DNA of 8,874 nucleotides from Bacteroidales bacterium (GCA_017555445.1 JAFZGK010000066.1:1-8874), one strand, 5' to 3'. Counted from the first letter of the stretch, positions 1 through 8,186 are shown. The notes: a model not told the origin generated them from the letters alone. Program-made: numbers and translations.

Positions 1-42
1 AAATACCGCAAGCAAAATAATCCTTTCAATCCTTCTTATCAT
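1..42 (-). CDS. 5' end of an unidentified gene downstream of coaX, cut by the window edge
   Basis: On the minus strand an ATG at 42-40 opens a frame that stays open to the window edge and encodes MIRRIERIILLAVF. Three arginines followed by a hydrophobic run look like the start of a signal peptide or membrane anchor. The ATG lies inside the last codons of coaX, so the two genes overlap by 17 bases, a usual arrangement for translationally coupled genes in one operon. In Bacteroides an outer-membrane or exported protein often follows coaX, which fits, but 14 residues are too few to name a family. The frame could also be chance, since only 42 bases are visible. Confidence 0.5.
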   Translation of the reverse strand, partial: MIRRIERIILLAVF

Positions 43-763
43 GTTCTAAAGCTATTAAAGCCAACCCCATCAATACTAGGTTACAAACCACAAAGATGGA
101 GTTTTTCATCCTTTTTGCAAAATAAATCGCATCACCTCCTGTAAAAACATTTATATTTTGGGGGTGATGTGAAATATGTCCCTCTATCTCAAAGACTATG
201 CCTGAAACAACACCTGATTCAATGGACGAACGGAGATCCTTTCCATTTTCGTCAATCTGTTCCGGTGTATCAACCAGTGGCAGAGACTTCGCATATCTAT
301 TCAGAGCCTTGAATCTTGTCCTGCAGCCAAGAGAAATATTTCCTCCTTCATATCCGCCATCAGCATCAAGAAAATCAATACTCAAAGTAGTTCCAAAATC
401 AAAAATAGTGCATCCTCTGTTCTTGAAAAGAAACCTTGAAGCAATCACAGCAGCAGCTCTGTCAGATGTGAGATGTGCCGGAATGTCATGTTTTTCAAGT
501 ATATCTGCATCAAGAATAACCAGTCTTCCACACTCATCCTTCAATCTGAGGATATTTGCCGGTGAAAAATGTCTTGCACTGCTCAATACCATTACTTCCG
601 GTTTTGATTTCAAGGTAATGGAAAGGATGAATTCCATCATTCTTTCACCTTGATATCTGAAGGTTCTGCCGAGAGTTATCCCGTCACACCAAGCAGCTTT
701 CAAAGCCGTGTTTCCTATGTCAATTACAAGATAAGACACCTGTTGATTTTTTTTGCGCGGCAA
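26..763 (-). CDS. coaX: Type III pantothenate kinase (CoaX)
   Basis: Cytosolic kinase that phosphorylates pantothenate with ATP, the first step of coenzyme A synthesis; type III enzymes need a monovalent cation. Family marks in the 245-residue reading are the N-terminal phosphate-binding DIGNTALK (15-22), the Asp-Arg pair of the substrate region (D101-R102), FDFGTT (121-126), GGNISLG (140-146), LPLVD (161-165), TGGDA (208-212) and a C-terminal NLVLMGL (228-234). The length is normal for the family. There is no ATG start: the codon at 763 is TTG. A GTG at 739 after an A-rich stretch would give a 237-residue protein starting SYLVIDIGNT, which fits the family's short N-terminus better. The outer boundary is given here. 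The gene lies 17 bases after mfd and is probably co-transcribed with it. Some motifs are altered (SLG for the usual SPG, CNLVL for PNLVL), but the family assignment is firm. Confidence 0.9.
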   Translation of the reverse strand: MPRKKNQQVSYLVIDIGNTALKAAWCDGITLGRTFRYQGERMMEFILSITLKSKPEVMVLSSARHFSPANILRLKDECGRLVILDADILEKHDIPAHLTSDRAAAVIASRFLFKNRGCTIFDFGTTLSIDFLDADGGYEGGNISLGCRTRFKALNRYAKSLPLVDTPEQIDENGKDLRSSIESGVVSGIVFEIEGHISHHPQNINVFTGGDAIYFAKRMKNSIFVVCNLVLMGLALIALEHDKKD

Positions 764-780
764 AAATACAAAAAATATTA

Positions 781-3700
781 TTATAACCTCCTTAAAATTT
801 CGTAAGCCTTTGAAATTGAATCAATATTACGTACAAAAATCCTAAGTTTTGAATCATTCTGCTTCAATTCAAATATATTCGGGTGGGCACTCAGACTCTC
901 AAGTATCTTTGAAAATCTGTCACTCTTATAATACTTTGACATAGGATTGGATATAAAGAACGCTATCATTACTCCGTTCTTTATGATAATCTTCTCAAAA
1001 CCAAGCTTCTGTCCCAACTGTCTTATTTTAACTATATCAAACAGTCTGAGCAGTTCATCAGGCAAGGTTCCGAAACGGTCAGCAAGTCTTGACTTCATCA
1101 TATCCATTTCCTTATCGGAAGTCAGAGAATCAAGTTCCTTGTATATTCTTATCTTTTCAGCAGTCACATCAATATATGAATCAGGAATCAATGCAAGCTG
1201 ATCTGTCTCTATAGTACAGTCTGACACAAAATTCTCATCACTGCGGCTTGTGGTAATACCGGTTTCCATACCGAGTTCTTCCATAGCCTCGGCAAGAATC
1301 TTCTGATATGTCTCGAAACCCATATCAGTTATGAAACCGCTCTGTTCGGCTCCAAGAAGATTTCCGGCACCTCGTATGTCAAGATCCTGCATGGCGATAT
1401 TGAAACCACTGCCAAGATCGGAAAATGATTCGATAGCCTTCAGACGACGGCGCGCATCCTCTGTTATGGAAACAAGTGGAGGCACCATAAGATAACAGAA
1501 TGCTCTTCTGTTCGATCTGCCGACACGACCTCTGAGCTGATGAAGATCACTCAAACCGATATTCTGTGCCTGATTTATTATTATCGTATTAGCATTAGGA
1601 ATATCAAGTCCGTTTTCAATAATTGTAGTACAGAGAAGCATATCATAATCCCCTGCCATGAAATCAAGTATCTTATTTTCAAGAACCTTGGCTTCCATCT
1701 GTCCGTGCGCCACACATATTCTCATGTCCGGAACAAGACGATGGAGAATATCATATATGGATTGAAGTTCCTCTACCCTGTTATGAACAAAGAACAGCTG
1801 TCCTCCCCTGTTCAGCTCATAATCTATAATCTTTCTTACTTCATCATGATCAAAAAGCATGATTTCCGTCTGTACAGGTATTCTGTTAGGCGGAGGTGTA
1901 TTGATTATAGAAAGGTCACGAGCTCCAAGAAGTGAAAACTGAAGAGTTCTTGGAATAGGTGTAGCTGTAAGTGTAAGCGTATCAACAGAAGTCTTGAGCT
2001 GACGTAGTTTTTCCTTTGAACTGACACCGAACTTCTGCTCTTCATCAATTATAAGAAGTCCCAGATCCTTGAATTCAAATCCTTTTCCTATCAGTTTATG
2101 TGTACCGATGACAATATCAATTGCACCGGATTTCAGTTTCTTCTGGATTTCAGATATTTCCTTTGCAGTCCTCAGACGGCTTACATAATCAATATTGCAT
2201 GGGAAATCCTTGAGACGGTTCTGGAATGTCTTGAAATGCTGTAGAGCAAGAATTGTAGTGGGTACAAGTACAGCCACCTGCTTACTGTCAGCTACAGCTT
2301 TGAATGCAGCACGCACGGCAACTTCTGTCTTTCCGAAACCCACGTCACCACATACAAGTCTGTCCATAGGACAATCATCCTCCATATCTCTCTTTACTGC
2401 ATATACAGCCTTCTCCTGATCCGGAGTATCCTCGTACATGAACGAAGATTCAAGTTCCTGCTGGAGATAATTATCAGCTGAAAAAGCGAATCCACGGGCA
2501 CTTTTTCTCTTTGCATAAAGCTGAATAAGATCCTTTGCTATATCCTTTACCTTAGATTTTGTGCTGGTCTTAAGATTCTGCCATGCCTTCGATCCGAGCT
2601 TATGTATTTTAGGAGGTTCTGAATCCTTTGATTTATAACGTGATATCTTATGAAGTGCATGTACGGAAACGAAGACTACGTCATTATCCTTATATGTAAG
2701 CTTCACCACCTCATGCATCCTGCCTCTGTCATCCTTCATCCTCACAAGACCACCGAATATGCCTACGCCATAATCTATATGTACTATATAATCTCCTATT
2801 GCGAATGATGTAAGGTCGTTAATGGTGAGCTGTTCGCTCTTTTCTACTGTTCTTCTTATGCTTACCCTATGGAAACGGTCAAAGATCTCATGATCTGAAT
2901 AACAACATATCTTATCTTCATTATCTATGAATCCGTTGTGGATATTACATTTCGCAACAAACTCAGGTAGAAGACCTCCGTTCTGTGAAAGGATAGCCTT
3001 GAGTCTTTCCAACTGTGACTCCTTCTCTCCATAAATCCTCACCCTATATCCTTCCTCAAGATGTTTCCTTATATCTTCTGTAAGAAGTTCAAAATTCTTA
3101 TTGAATACAGGTTGAGGTGTTATGTTGAATTTTACTGATTCCTCATTCTGACGAGAAAGAGGAACTTCCATATATATCCTCCTGAATCTTTCCAGCTGAC
3201 CGAAGAAGGATTTTTCTTTATACATGTCGGAAGAATCCAGCCATACGAGAGTATTTTCAGGCAGTATTTCTGTTATGCTTATCAGAGTATCCTCGCTTTC
3301 ATATGAAGACAGATCAGGATATATTTCAGCCTTCTGAAGCTTTTCTTTTGAAAGCTGAGTATTGCAATCGAATATATTTATGGAATCTATCTCATCTCCG
3401 AAGAAAGATATTCTGAAAGGATCATTATATGAATATGAAAATATATCTATGATAGCTCCTCTGACAGCGAACTGTCCAGGTTCAGCAACAAAGTCTACCC
3501 TTTCAAAGCCACTTTCAAAAAGAGAATCTACTATATGATCATGACTTACTTCATCACCTGTAGAAAGTATAAGAAGAGATTCCTTGATATTTACAGCCTG
3601 CGGTATCCCCTCCTCCAAAGCTGAAGGATATGTAACTATTGTAAGAGGACCTGACTTATAATCGAGAATCTTACCTACTGCTGAAGTTCTCTGTACTCCC

Positions 3701-3966
3701 AAAGATGATTTATAATTACTTCTTTCTATACTTTTTCCTGAATCAGGAAGAAAGAATACAGTATCACCTTCTATAAGATTATATAAGTCTGCTGCACAAT
3801 ATTCAGCAGAATCCTTGTCAGGAAGGACGATAACTTGTATTGAATCGTTTTTATATTGAGATACGACGAACCAACGGGCAGAGAGAAAAAGTCCGCTGCA
3901 GAAGGTTTCCGATCTTGAAGAAACTTCTTCTTTTAATTTATTTACAGATTTTGCACTTATTAACAT
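781..3966 (-). CDS. mfd: Transcription-repair coupling factor Mfd
   Basis: Cytosolic ATP-driven DNA translocase that pushes stalled RNA polymerase off damaged templates and recruits UvrA for nucleotide excision repair. The 1061 residues follow the Mfd domain order. A UvrB-like N-terminal module includes a segment at about 168-208 (VRGAIIDIF, then FFGDEIDSI). Next is the CarD-like RNA polymerase-interacting domain, about 385-445, with FAIGDYIVHIDYGVGIF at 388-404. The RecG-like motor has Walker A GDVGFGKT (540-547), Walker B DEEQ (641-644), TATPIPRTL (668-676) and motif VI QLRGRVGRS (810-818), followed by DLDIRGAGNLLG (861-872). The C-terminal regulatory domain runs from about 905 to 1061. It is shorter than the E. 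coli protein (1148) but no domain is missing. The start is an ATG at 3966-3964. It heads the mfd-coaX cluster and diverges from ruvB. Arg is often AGA or AGG, unlike in frdAB. Confidence 0.97.
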   Translation of the reverse strand: MLISAKSVNKLKEEVSSRSETFCSGLFLSARWFVVSQYKNDSIQVIVLPDKDSAEYCAADLYNLIEGDTVFFLPDSGKSIERSNYKSSLGVQRTSAVGKILDYKSGPLTIVTYPSALEEGIPQAVNIKESLLILSTGDEVSHDHIVDSLFESGFERVDFVAEPGQFAVRGAIIDIFSYSYNDPFRISFFGDEIDSINIFDCNTQLSKEKLQKAEIYPDLSSYESEDTLISITEILPENTLVWLDSSDMYKEKSFFGQLERFRRIYMEVPLSRQNEESVKFNITPQPVFNKNFELLTEDIRKHLEEGYRVRIYGEKESQLERLKAILSQNGGLLPEFVAKCNIHNGFIDNEDKICCYSDHEIFDRFHRVSIRRTVEKSEQLTINDLTSFAIGDYIVHIDYGVGIFGGLVRMKDDRGRMHEVVKLTYKDNDVVFVSVHALHKISRYKSKDSEPPKIHKLGSKAWQNLKTSTKSKVKDIAKDLIQLYAKRKSARGFAFSADNYLQQELESSFMYEDTPDQEKAVYAVKRDMEDDCPMDRLVCGDVGFGKTEVAVRAAFKAVADSKQVAVLVPTTILALQHFKTFQNRLKDFPCNIDYVSRLRTAKEISEIQKKLKSGAIDIVIGTHKLIGKGFEFKDLGLLIIDEEQKFGVSSKEKLRQLKTSVDTLTLTATPIPRTLQFSLLGARDLSIINTPPPNRIPVQTEIMLFDHDEVRKIIDYELNRGGQLFFVHNRVEELQSIYDILHRLVPDMRICVAHGQMEAKVLENKILDFMAGDYDMLLCTTIIENGLDIPNANTIIINQAQNIGLSDLHQLRGRVGRSNRRAFCYLMVPPLVSITEDARRRLKAIESFSDLGSGFNIAMQDLDIRGAGNLLGAEQSGFITDMGFETYQKILAEAMEELGMETGITTSRSDENFVSDCTIETDQLALIPDSYIDVTAEKIRIYKELDSLTSDKEMDMMKSRLADRFGTLPDELLRLFDIVKIRQLGQKLGFEKIIIKNGVMIAFFISNPMSKYYKSDRFSKILESLSAHPNIFELKQNDSKLRIFVRNIDSISKAYEILRRL

Positions 3967-3981
3967 TATATATGCTTTTTC

Positions 3982-4029
3982 TGTTGATAACCCGTTGATA
4001 AACCTGTTAAAACTAAATGAAAACTAAAT
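3982..4029. repeat. 11-base-phased short repeats upstream of mfd
   Basis: Two pairs of imperfect repeats each recur at 11 bases, close to one turn of DNA. TGTTGATAA (3982-3990) is followed by CGTTGATAA (3993-4001), and AAAACTAAAT occurs at 4009-4018 and again at 4020-4029. The inverse of the second unit, ATTTAGTTT, lies at 4080-4088 and could pair with either copy. The block is 16 to 63 bases before the mfd start codon. It could be an operator or DNA-bending element, or simply low-complexity sequence. Confidence 0.5.
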
Positions 4030-4118
4030 TGGCAAATCAAATTTTTCCGATTATTACGGTACTTGAAATTATTATCAAAATTTAGTTTCAAATTTTTATC
4101 AATGCTTCAATATTATGT

Positions 4119-4184
4119 TTTTCAACATATGTTTATATTCTTCAGCTCTTGAAAATCAATAACATATCTCTGTTTTCAACATAT
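4119..4184. repeat. Direct repeat TTTTCAACATAT in the ruvB upstream region
   Basis: The 12-base word TTTTCAACATAT occurs at 4119-4130 and 4173-4184, with copies 54 bases apart. The first copy runs into a perfect 10-base palindrome, AACATATGTT (4124-4133), and the second is followed by another ATCAACAT (4183-4190). This could be a binding site pair for a regulator of either divergent gene. A/T-rich composition makes chance repeats fairly likely. Confidence 0.4.
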
Positions 4185-4224
4185 CAACATTGAAATAAAC
4201 ATCATCAGATTTTAAAAATAAACC

Positions 4225-4248
4225 TATATTTGTATATAATTATTTTTG
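4225..4248 (+). promoter_or_regulatory. Candidate ruvB promoter: two Bacteroidota -7 boxes
   Basis: TATATTTG (4225-4232) and TATTTTTG (4241-4248) both match the Bacteroidota -7 consensus TAnnTTTG exactly. Neither has a clear TTTG or TTG about 20 bases upstream. The first would start transcription near 4238 and leave a leader of roughly 18 bases. The second would start at or next to the ruvB ATG. The boxes are seen directly; promoter activity is inferred. Confidence 0.45.
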
Positions 4249-4255
4249 TTGACCC

Positions 4256-5284
4256 ATGATGAACGATTTCGACCCTCACAATGTCAATGAGGGCAAAGAT
4301 AAGGATTTGGACGGAATTATACGTCCGCAGGATCTCAAAGACTTTACCGGACAGGACAAGATCGTGACAAACCTCAAGATTTTCGTGGCGGCTGCCAAGA
4401 TGAGAGGGGAGTCGCTTGATCATGTGCTTTTCCACGGCCCTCCAGGTCTAGGTAAGACTACTCTTGCTCATATAATCGCCAATGAACTTGGAGTGAATAT
4501 GAAAGTTACATCGGGTCCTATTCTTGACAAACCCGGTGATCTTGCCGGACTTCTCACTTCTCTTGAGGAAGGAGATGTACTGTTCATTGATGAAATCCAT
4601 AGACTTTCTCCTGTAGTAGAGGAATATCTTTACTCCGCAATGGAAGATTATGTCATAGATATAATGATAGATAAAGGTCCTGGAGCACGTTCTGTACGTA
4701 TTTCTCTCAATCCTTTCACTCTGGTAGGAGCTACGACACGCAGTGGTCTTCTCACATCGCCTTTACGTGCGCGATTCGGCATCACGTGCGCTATGGAATA
4801 TTATGATACCGCCACTCTCGTAAATATAGTAAAGAGAAGCGCTAACATATTGAAGGTGTCGATTGATGAGAATGCGGCTTATGAGATAGCTTTGAGAAGC
4901 CGAGGAACTCCTCGTATTGCTAATTCCCTTTTGAGAAGAGTGCGTGATTTCGCTCAGGTAATGGGTGACGGAAATATAGACCTTAAAATAGCAAGGTATG
5001 CGCTTGATGCTCTCAATATAGATAAGAGAGGATTAGATGCTATTGATAATAAGATACTTAAGACTATAATTTCAAAATTCAAGGGAGGTCCGGTCGGAGC
5101 AAATACAATTGCTACTGCAGTAGGAGAGGATCAGGGAACTCTCGAAGAAGTTTATGAGCCTTTCCTTATCAAGGAAGGATTTATAATGAGAACCCCGAGA
5201 GGTAGGGAAGTGACAGAACTTGCCTATAAGCATTTAGGTATTGAAAAAGGCAACATCGATCCGGAAGATCCTCGTCTTTTCTAA
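4256..5284 (+). CDS. ruvB: Holliday junction branch migration ATPase RuvB
   Basis: Hexameric AAA+ motor that works with RuvA to drive branch migration of Holliday junctions, and with RuvC to resolve them, in the cytosol. The 342 residues are full length for the family. Visible marks are Walker A GPPGLGKT (61-68), Walker [10 protein letters not shown] (109-117), the RuvA-contacting beta-hairpin region (about 134-151), sensor 1 GATTRSG (158-164), the arginine-finger segment RARFG (171-175) and sensor 2 [18 protein letters not shown] (216-233). The C-terminal winged helix contains GGPVG (277-281), EEVYEPFLI (297-305) and [17 protein letters not shown] (312-328). Two ATGs stand in tandem (4256 and 4259) and either may be used. 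No ruvA or ruvC is visible, as is usual in this phylum where ruv genes are often scattered. A hairpin terminator follows, so it appears to be transcribed alone. Confidence 0.98.
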   Translation: MMNDFDPHNVNEGKDKDLDGIIRPQDLKDFTGQDKIVTNLKIFVAAAKMRGESLDHVLFHGPPGLGKTTLAHIIANELGVNMKVTSGPILDKPGDLAGLLTSLEEGDVLFIDEIHRLSPVVEEYLYSAMEDYVIDIMIDKGPGARSVRISLNPFTLVGATTRSGLLTSPLRARFGITCAMEYYDTATLVNIVKRSANILKVSIDENAAYEIALRSRGTPRIANSLLRRVRDFAQVMGDGNIDLKIARYALDALNIDKRGLDAIDNKILKTIISKFKGGPVGANTIATAVGEDQGTLEEVYEPFLIKEGFIMRTPRGREVTELAYKHLGIEKGNIDPEDPRLF

Positions 5285-5313
5285 GATTAAATCATATAAT
5301 TATAATGTCAATT

Positions 5314-5353
5314 AATATTACCCCTATCATTTATGAGGGGGTAATATTGTTTT
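5314..5353 (+). terminator. Rho-independent terminator of ruvB
   Basis: AATATTACCCC (5314-5324) pairs perfectly over 11 bases with GGGGTAATATT (5338-5348). The 13-base middle can form a further short stem (TCA with TGA). A short T run (5350-5353) follows. It sits 29 bases after the ruvB stop codon, which fits a terminator. The stem is partly symmetric, so it may also stop transcription from the other side, though no convergent gene is present. Confidence 0.75.
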
Positions 5354-5377
5354 ATAGGGTATAAATTCGTAAAATTG
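5346..5377 (+). promoter_or_regulatory. Candidate frdAB promoter
   Basis: ATTG (5346-5349) and TAAAATTG (5370-5377) are 20 bases apart. They resemble the Bacteroidota -33 (TTTG) and -7 (TAnnTTTG) elements with one mismatch each. Transcription would start near 5383 and leave a leader of about 24 A/T-rich bases before the frdA ATG at 5407. The -33 part overlaps the right arm of the ruvB terminator hairpin. No other start signal is evident between ruvB and frdA. Confidence 0.4.
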
Positions 5378-5406
5378 TGCCCGAAATTTCATTTAAACAC
5401 TATAAA

Positions 5407-7353
5407 ATGGCCGAAAAACTTATTTCTAAGATTCCTGAGGGTCCTTTGGCCGAGAAATGGACAAAGCACAAATCTCAGATCCGTGTTGTCAGCCCTGGCA
5501 ACAAGAGGAAACTCGAAGTCATTGTTGTTGGTACCGGACTTGGTGGAGCATCTGCAGCTGCTTCACTCGGTGAGCTCGGTTACAATGTGAAGGTGTTCTG
5601 CATCAGCGACTCTCCACGTCGTGCGCACTCTATTGCAGCACAGGGTGGTATCAACGCTGCGAAGAACTACCAGAACGACAACGACTCGATCTATCGTCTC
5701 TTCTACGACACAATCAAGGGAGGAGACTATCGTGCTCGTGAGGCGAACGTTTATCGTCTTGCAGAGGTGAGCAACCTTATCATCGACCAGTGCGTCGCAC
5801 AGGGTGTTCCTTTTGCAAGGGAGTATGGCGGACTTCTCGCAAACCGCTCTTTCGGAGGTGCGCAGGTTAGCCGTACCTTCTACGCTCGCGGACAAACCGG
5901 ACAGCAGCTCCTTCTCGGTGCTTATGCAGCTCTCAACCGTCAGGTTGCAGCTGGTACTGTGAAGAGCTATCCACGTTATGAGATGCTCGACGTAGTTCTC
6001 ATCAACGGTGAGGCTAAGGGTATCATCGCACGTAACCTCGTAACAGGTAAGATCGAGAGATTCGGTGCACATGCAGTGGTAATCGCAACAGGTGGTTACG
6101 GAAACGCTTACTTCCTCTCTACCAACGCAATGAATTCTAACGGTTCAGCAGCTTGGCAGTGCTATAAGAAGGGTGCTTTCTTCGCAAACCCTTGCTTCGC
6201 ACAGATCCACCCTACATGTATTCCTGTACACGGTGACCAGCAGTCTAAACTTACTCTCATGTCTGAGTCACTCCGTAACGACGGACGTATCTGGGTTCCA
6301 AAGAAGATTGAAGATGCTAAGGCACTTCAGGCAGGAACAAAGAAAGGTATCGATATTCCAGAAGAGGACCGCGACTACTATCTCGAGCGTCGTTATCCTG
6401 CATTCGGTAACCTCGTGCCACGTGACGTAGCTTCACGTGCCGCTAAGGAGCGTTGCGACGCAGGTTTCGGTGTTAACAACACTGGTCTTGCTGTATTCCT
6501 TGATTTCAAGACAGCTATCGAGCGTCTCGGTAAGGATGTTATCGCTGCAAGATATGGTAACCTCTTCCAGATGTATGAGAAGATTACAGACGTTGACCCA
6601 TATAAGGAGCCAATGATGATCTACCCTGCTATCCACTACACAATGGGTGGTATCTGGGTTGACTACAACCTCCAGACAACTGTTCCTGGTCTCTACGCTA
6701 TCGGTGAGGCTAACTTCTCTGACCATGGTGGAAACCGTCTTGGTGCTTCTGCTCTCATGCAGGGTCTTGCTGATGGTTACTTTATCCTTCCTTATACTAT
6801 CGGCGACTACCTCGCAGGTAAGTTCAAGGAGCCTAAGACTGACGTGAACGCACCTGAGTTCGCTGAGGCTGAGAAGGCTGTAGTAGAGAAAATTAACAAA
6901 CTTCTCTCTATCAAGGGTAAGAGATCTGTCGATTCATATCACAAGGAACTCGGTCTCATCATGTGGAATAACGTAGGTATGGCACGTAATGAGGCTGGTC
7001 TTAAGGAAGCTATCGAGAAGATTCAGGCTCTTAAGGCAGAATTCTGGCAGAATGTATATGTAGCAGGTGAGAACGACCAGTTCAACCAGGAGCTCGAGAA
7101 GGCTCTCCGCCTTGTTGACTTCTTCGAAATCGGCGAGCTCATGGCACGTGACGCACTCAACCGTAACGAGTCTTGCGGAGGTCACTTCCGTGAAGAGATG
7201 CAGACTGAAGAGGGTGAGACCAAGCGTGATGACGAGAACTACATGTATGTAGCTGCTTGGGAGTATAAGGGTGAAGGCGTTGAGCCTGAACTCCATAAGG
7301 AGCCTCTCGTATACGAAAATATCAAGATTGCTACCAGAAACTATAAAGACTAA
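5407..7353 (+). CDS. frdA: Fumarate reductase/succinate dehydrogenase flavoprotein subunit
   Basis: Catalytic subunit that interconverts fumarate and succinate; in anaerobic Bacteroidales it mainly reduces fumarate. The protein works on the cytoplasmic face and passes electrons through FrdB. From the ATG at 5407 it has 648 residues. It shows the FAD-binding VGTGLGG (41-47), the covalent FAD histidine H74 in AHSIAAQGG, the substrate-site segment IHPT (267-270), the catalytic arginine region PRDVASRA (338-345, probably R339), HYTMGG (410-415), and the second FAD motif [14 protein letters not shown] (433-446), with [10 protein letters not shown] (588-597) near the end. A GTG at 5377 would add ten residues but overlaps the likely -7 box, and the ATG has the usual A-rich leader. 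frdB starts five bases after its stop. Codons are strongly biased to CGT and CTC, suggesting high expression. It could equally be named sdhA. Confidence 0.96.
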   Translation: MAEKLISKIPEGPLAEKWTKHKSQIRVVSPGNKRKLEVIVVGTGLGGASAAASLGELGYNVKVFCISDSPRRAHSIAAQGGINAAKNYQNDNDSIYRLFYDTIKGGDYRAREANVYRLAEVSNLIIDQCVAQGVPFAREYGGLLANRSFGGAQVSRTFYARGQTGQQLLLGAYAALNRQVAAGTVKSYPRYEMLDVVLINGEAKGIIARNLVTGKIERFGAHAVVIATGGYGNAYFLSTNAMNSNGSAAWQCYKKGAFFANPCFAQIHPTCIPVHGDQQSKLTLMSESLRNDGRIWVPKKIEDAKALQAGTKKGIDIPEEDRDYYLERRYPAFGNLVPRDVASRAAKERCDAGFGVNNTGLAVFLDFKTAIERLGKDVIAARYGNLFQMYEKITDVDPYKEPMMIYPAIHYTMGGIWVDYNLQTTVPGLYAIGEANFSDHGGNRLGASALMQGLADGYFILPYTIGDYLAGKFKEPKTDVNAPEFAEAEKAVVEKINKLLSIKGKRSVDSYHKELGLIMWNNVGMARNEAGLKEAIEKIQALKAEFWQNVYVAGENDQFNQELEKALRLVDFFEIGELMARDALNRNESCGGHFREEMQTEEGETKRDDENYMYVAAWEYKGEGVEPELHKEPLVYENIKIATRNYKD

Positions 7354-7358
7354 TTGAC

Positions 7359-8138
7359 ATGGATTTGACATTGAAAGTATGGCGTCAGAAAAACGCCAAG
7401 GCACAAGGACATTTTGAGACCTATAAGGTTAAGAATATTTCCTCTGACAGCTCATTCCTCGAGATGCTCGATATCCTCAATGAGCAGCTTATCGCTGAGG
7501 GTGTAGATCCGGTAGCTGTCGAGAAAGGATGCAAGAGCAGCGGTCCGGTTTCATTCGACCACGACTGCCGCGAGGGTATCTGCGGAGCATGTTCACTCTA
7601 CATCAACGGCCGTGCACACGGACCAGACGATGAGGTTACAACATGCCAGCTCCACATGCGTAAGTTCAAGGATGGCGACACTATCACAATCGAGCCTTGG
7701 AGATCTAAGGGTTTCCCTGTAATCAAGGACCTCGTTGTTGACCGTCAGGCATTCGACAAGATTCTACAGGCAGGTGGTTATGTTTCAGTAGGTACTGGCG
7801 GAGTTCCTGATGGAAACGCTATTCCTATTCCTAACGAGGATGCAGAAGAGAGCATGGACGCAGCTGCTTGCGTAGGTTGCGGTGCTTGCGTTGCTACTTG
7901 TAAGAACGGTTCAGCTATGCTTTTCGTAGCTGCTCGTGTAAGCTCACTCGCTCTTCTCCCACAGGGTAAGGTTGAGGCTGCTAAGCGTGCAAAGGCTATG
8001 GTTGCTAAGATGGATGAACTCGGTTTCGGTGCTTGTACAAACACCCGTGCATGTGAGATGGAGTGTCCTAAGCACGTTACAGTATCTCATATTGCTCGTC
8101 TTAACCGCGAGTTCCTCTGCGCAAAGATCAAGGACTAA
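7359..8138 (+). CDS. frdB: Fumarate reductase/succinate dehydrogenase iron-sulfur subunit
   Basis: Electron-transfer subunit that links the flavoprotein to the quinone-binding membrane anchor. The 259 residues hold all expected cluster ligands. The plant-type [2Fe-2S] site has C70, C75, C78 and C96. By analogy with E. coli FrdB, the [4Fe-4S] site uses C171, C174, C177 and C236, and the [3Fe-4S] site uses C181, C226 and C232, in [11 protein letters not shown] (171-181) and [12 protein letters not shown] (226-237). It starts with an ATG five bases after frdA, so the two are surely co-transcribed, and it shares frdA's biased codon use. A strong terminator follows, and no cytochrome b subunit gene is next to the pair. 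The sdhB name would be equally valid, as sequence alone does not give the reaction direction. Confidence 0.96.
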   Translation: MDLTLKVWRQKNAKAQGHFETYKVKNISSDSSFLEMLDILNEQLIAEGVDPVAVEKGCKSSGPVSFDHDCREGICGACSLYINGRAHGPDDEVTTCQLHMRKFKDGDTITIEPWRSKGFPVIKDLVVDRQAFDKILQAGGYVSVGTGGVPDGNAIPIPNEDAEESMDAAACVGCGACVATCKNGSAMLFVAARVSSLALLPQGKVEAAKRAKAMVAKMDELGFGACTNTRACEMECPKHVTVSHIARLNREFLCAKIKD

Positions 8139-8158
8139 TCGTTATATCACGATATGTC

Positions 8159-8186
8159 AGGGACCACGATTGTGGTCCCTTTTTTA
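8159..8186 (+). terminator. Rho-independent terminator of frdAB
   Basis: AGGGACCAC (8159-8167) pairs perfectly with GTGGTCCCT (8172-8180) around a four-base GATT loop. A T-rich tail (six T from 8180 to 8185) follows at once. The hairpin is G/C-rich, stands 20 bases after the frdB stop codon and is a textbook intrinsic terminator. The last base of the stem is also the first of the T tract. Confidence 0.92.

Larger units (their letters stand above)
3967..4255. other. Divergent mfd-ruvB intergenic control region
   Basis: These 289 A/T-rich bases separate the start codons of mfd (minus) and ruvB (plus), so both promoters should lie here. I see no credible small gene, tRNA or riboswitch. The region holds 11-base-phased repeats next to mfd, TTATCAA cores in both orientations, a repeated TTTTCAACATAT, and two TAnnTTTG boxes next to ruvB, each described separately. 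On the minus strand only one-mismatch -7 candidates appear (TTGATTTG at 4040-4033 and TAATATTG at 4115-4108), with no convincing -33 partner, so the mfd promoter is not assigned. Confidence 0.7.

Noticed and set aside
198..653. A 151-codon open frame on the plus strand opposite coaX
   Set aside because: It lies wholly antisense to a well-supported coaX, has no recognisable domain, and its composition is what the complement of coaX would give.
787..793. AAGGAGG on the minus strand as a Shine-Dalgarno sequence for coaX
   Set aside because: It is 23 bases from the nearest usable start codon and encodes two Arg residues at the end of Mfd. Bacteroidota seldom rely on such sites.
3967..4255. Replication origin in the repeat-rich intergenic region
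   Set aside because: The sites do not match the DnaA box exactly, and no dnaA, dnaN or gidA-like gene is nearby. A/T-rich intergenic sequence explains most of the similarity.
4205..4435. A 76-codon minus-strand open frame spanning the ruvB start
   Set aside because: It mostly overlaps the ruvB coding sequence in antisense, has no recognisable features and no promoter of its own.
5377..5406. GTG start extending FrdA by ten residues
   Set aside because: The extension PEISFKHYK is not part of the family as I know it, and the GTG overlaps the likely -7 promoter box. The ATG at 5407 has a typical A-rich leader.
5563..6072. A 169-codon minus-strand open frame inside frdA, with similar ones at 6433-6726 and 6934-7404
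   Set aside because: These are antisense shadows caused by the strong codon bias of frdA. Their translations show no known motif and frdA is certain on the other strand.
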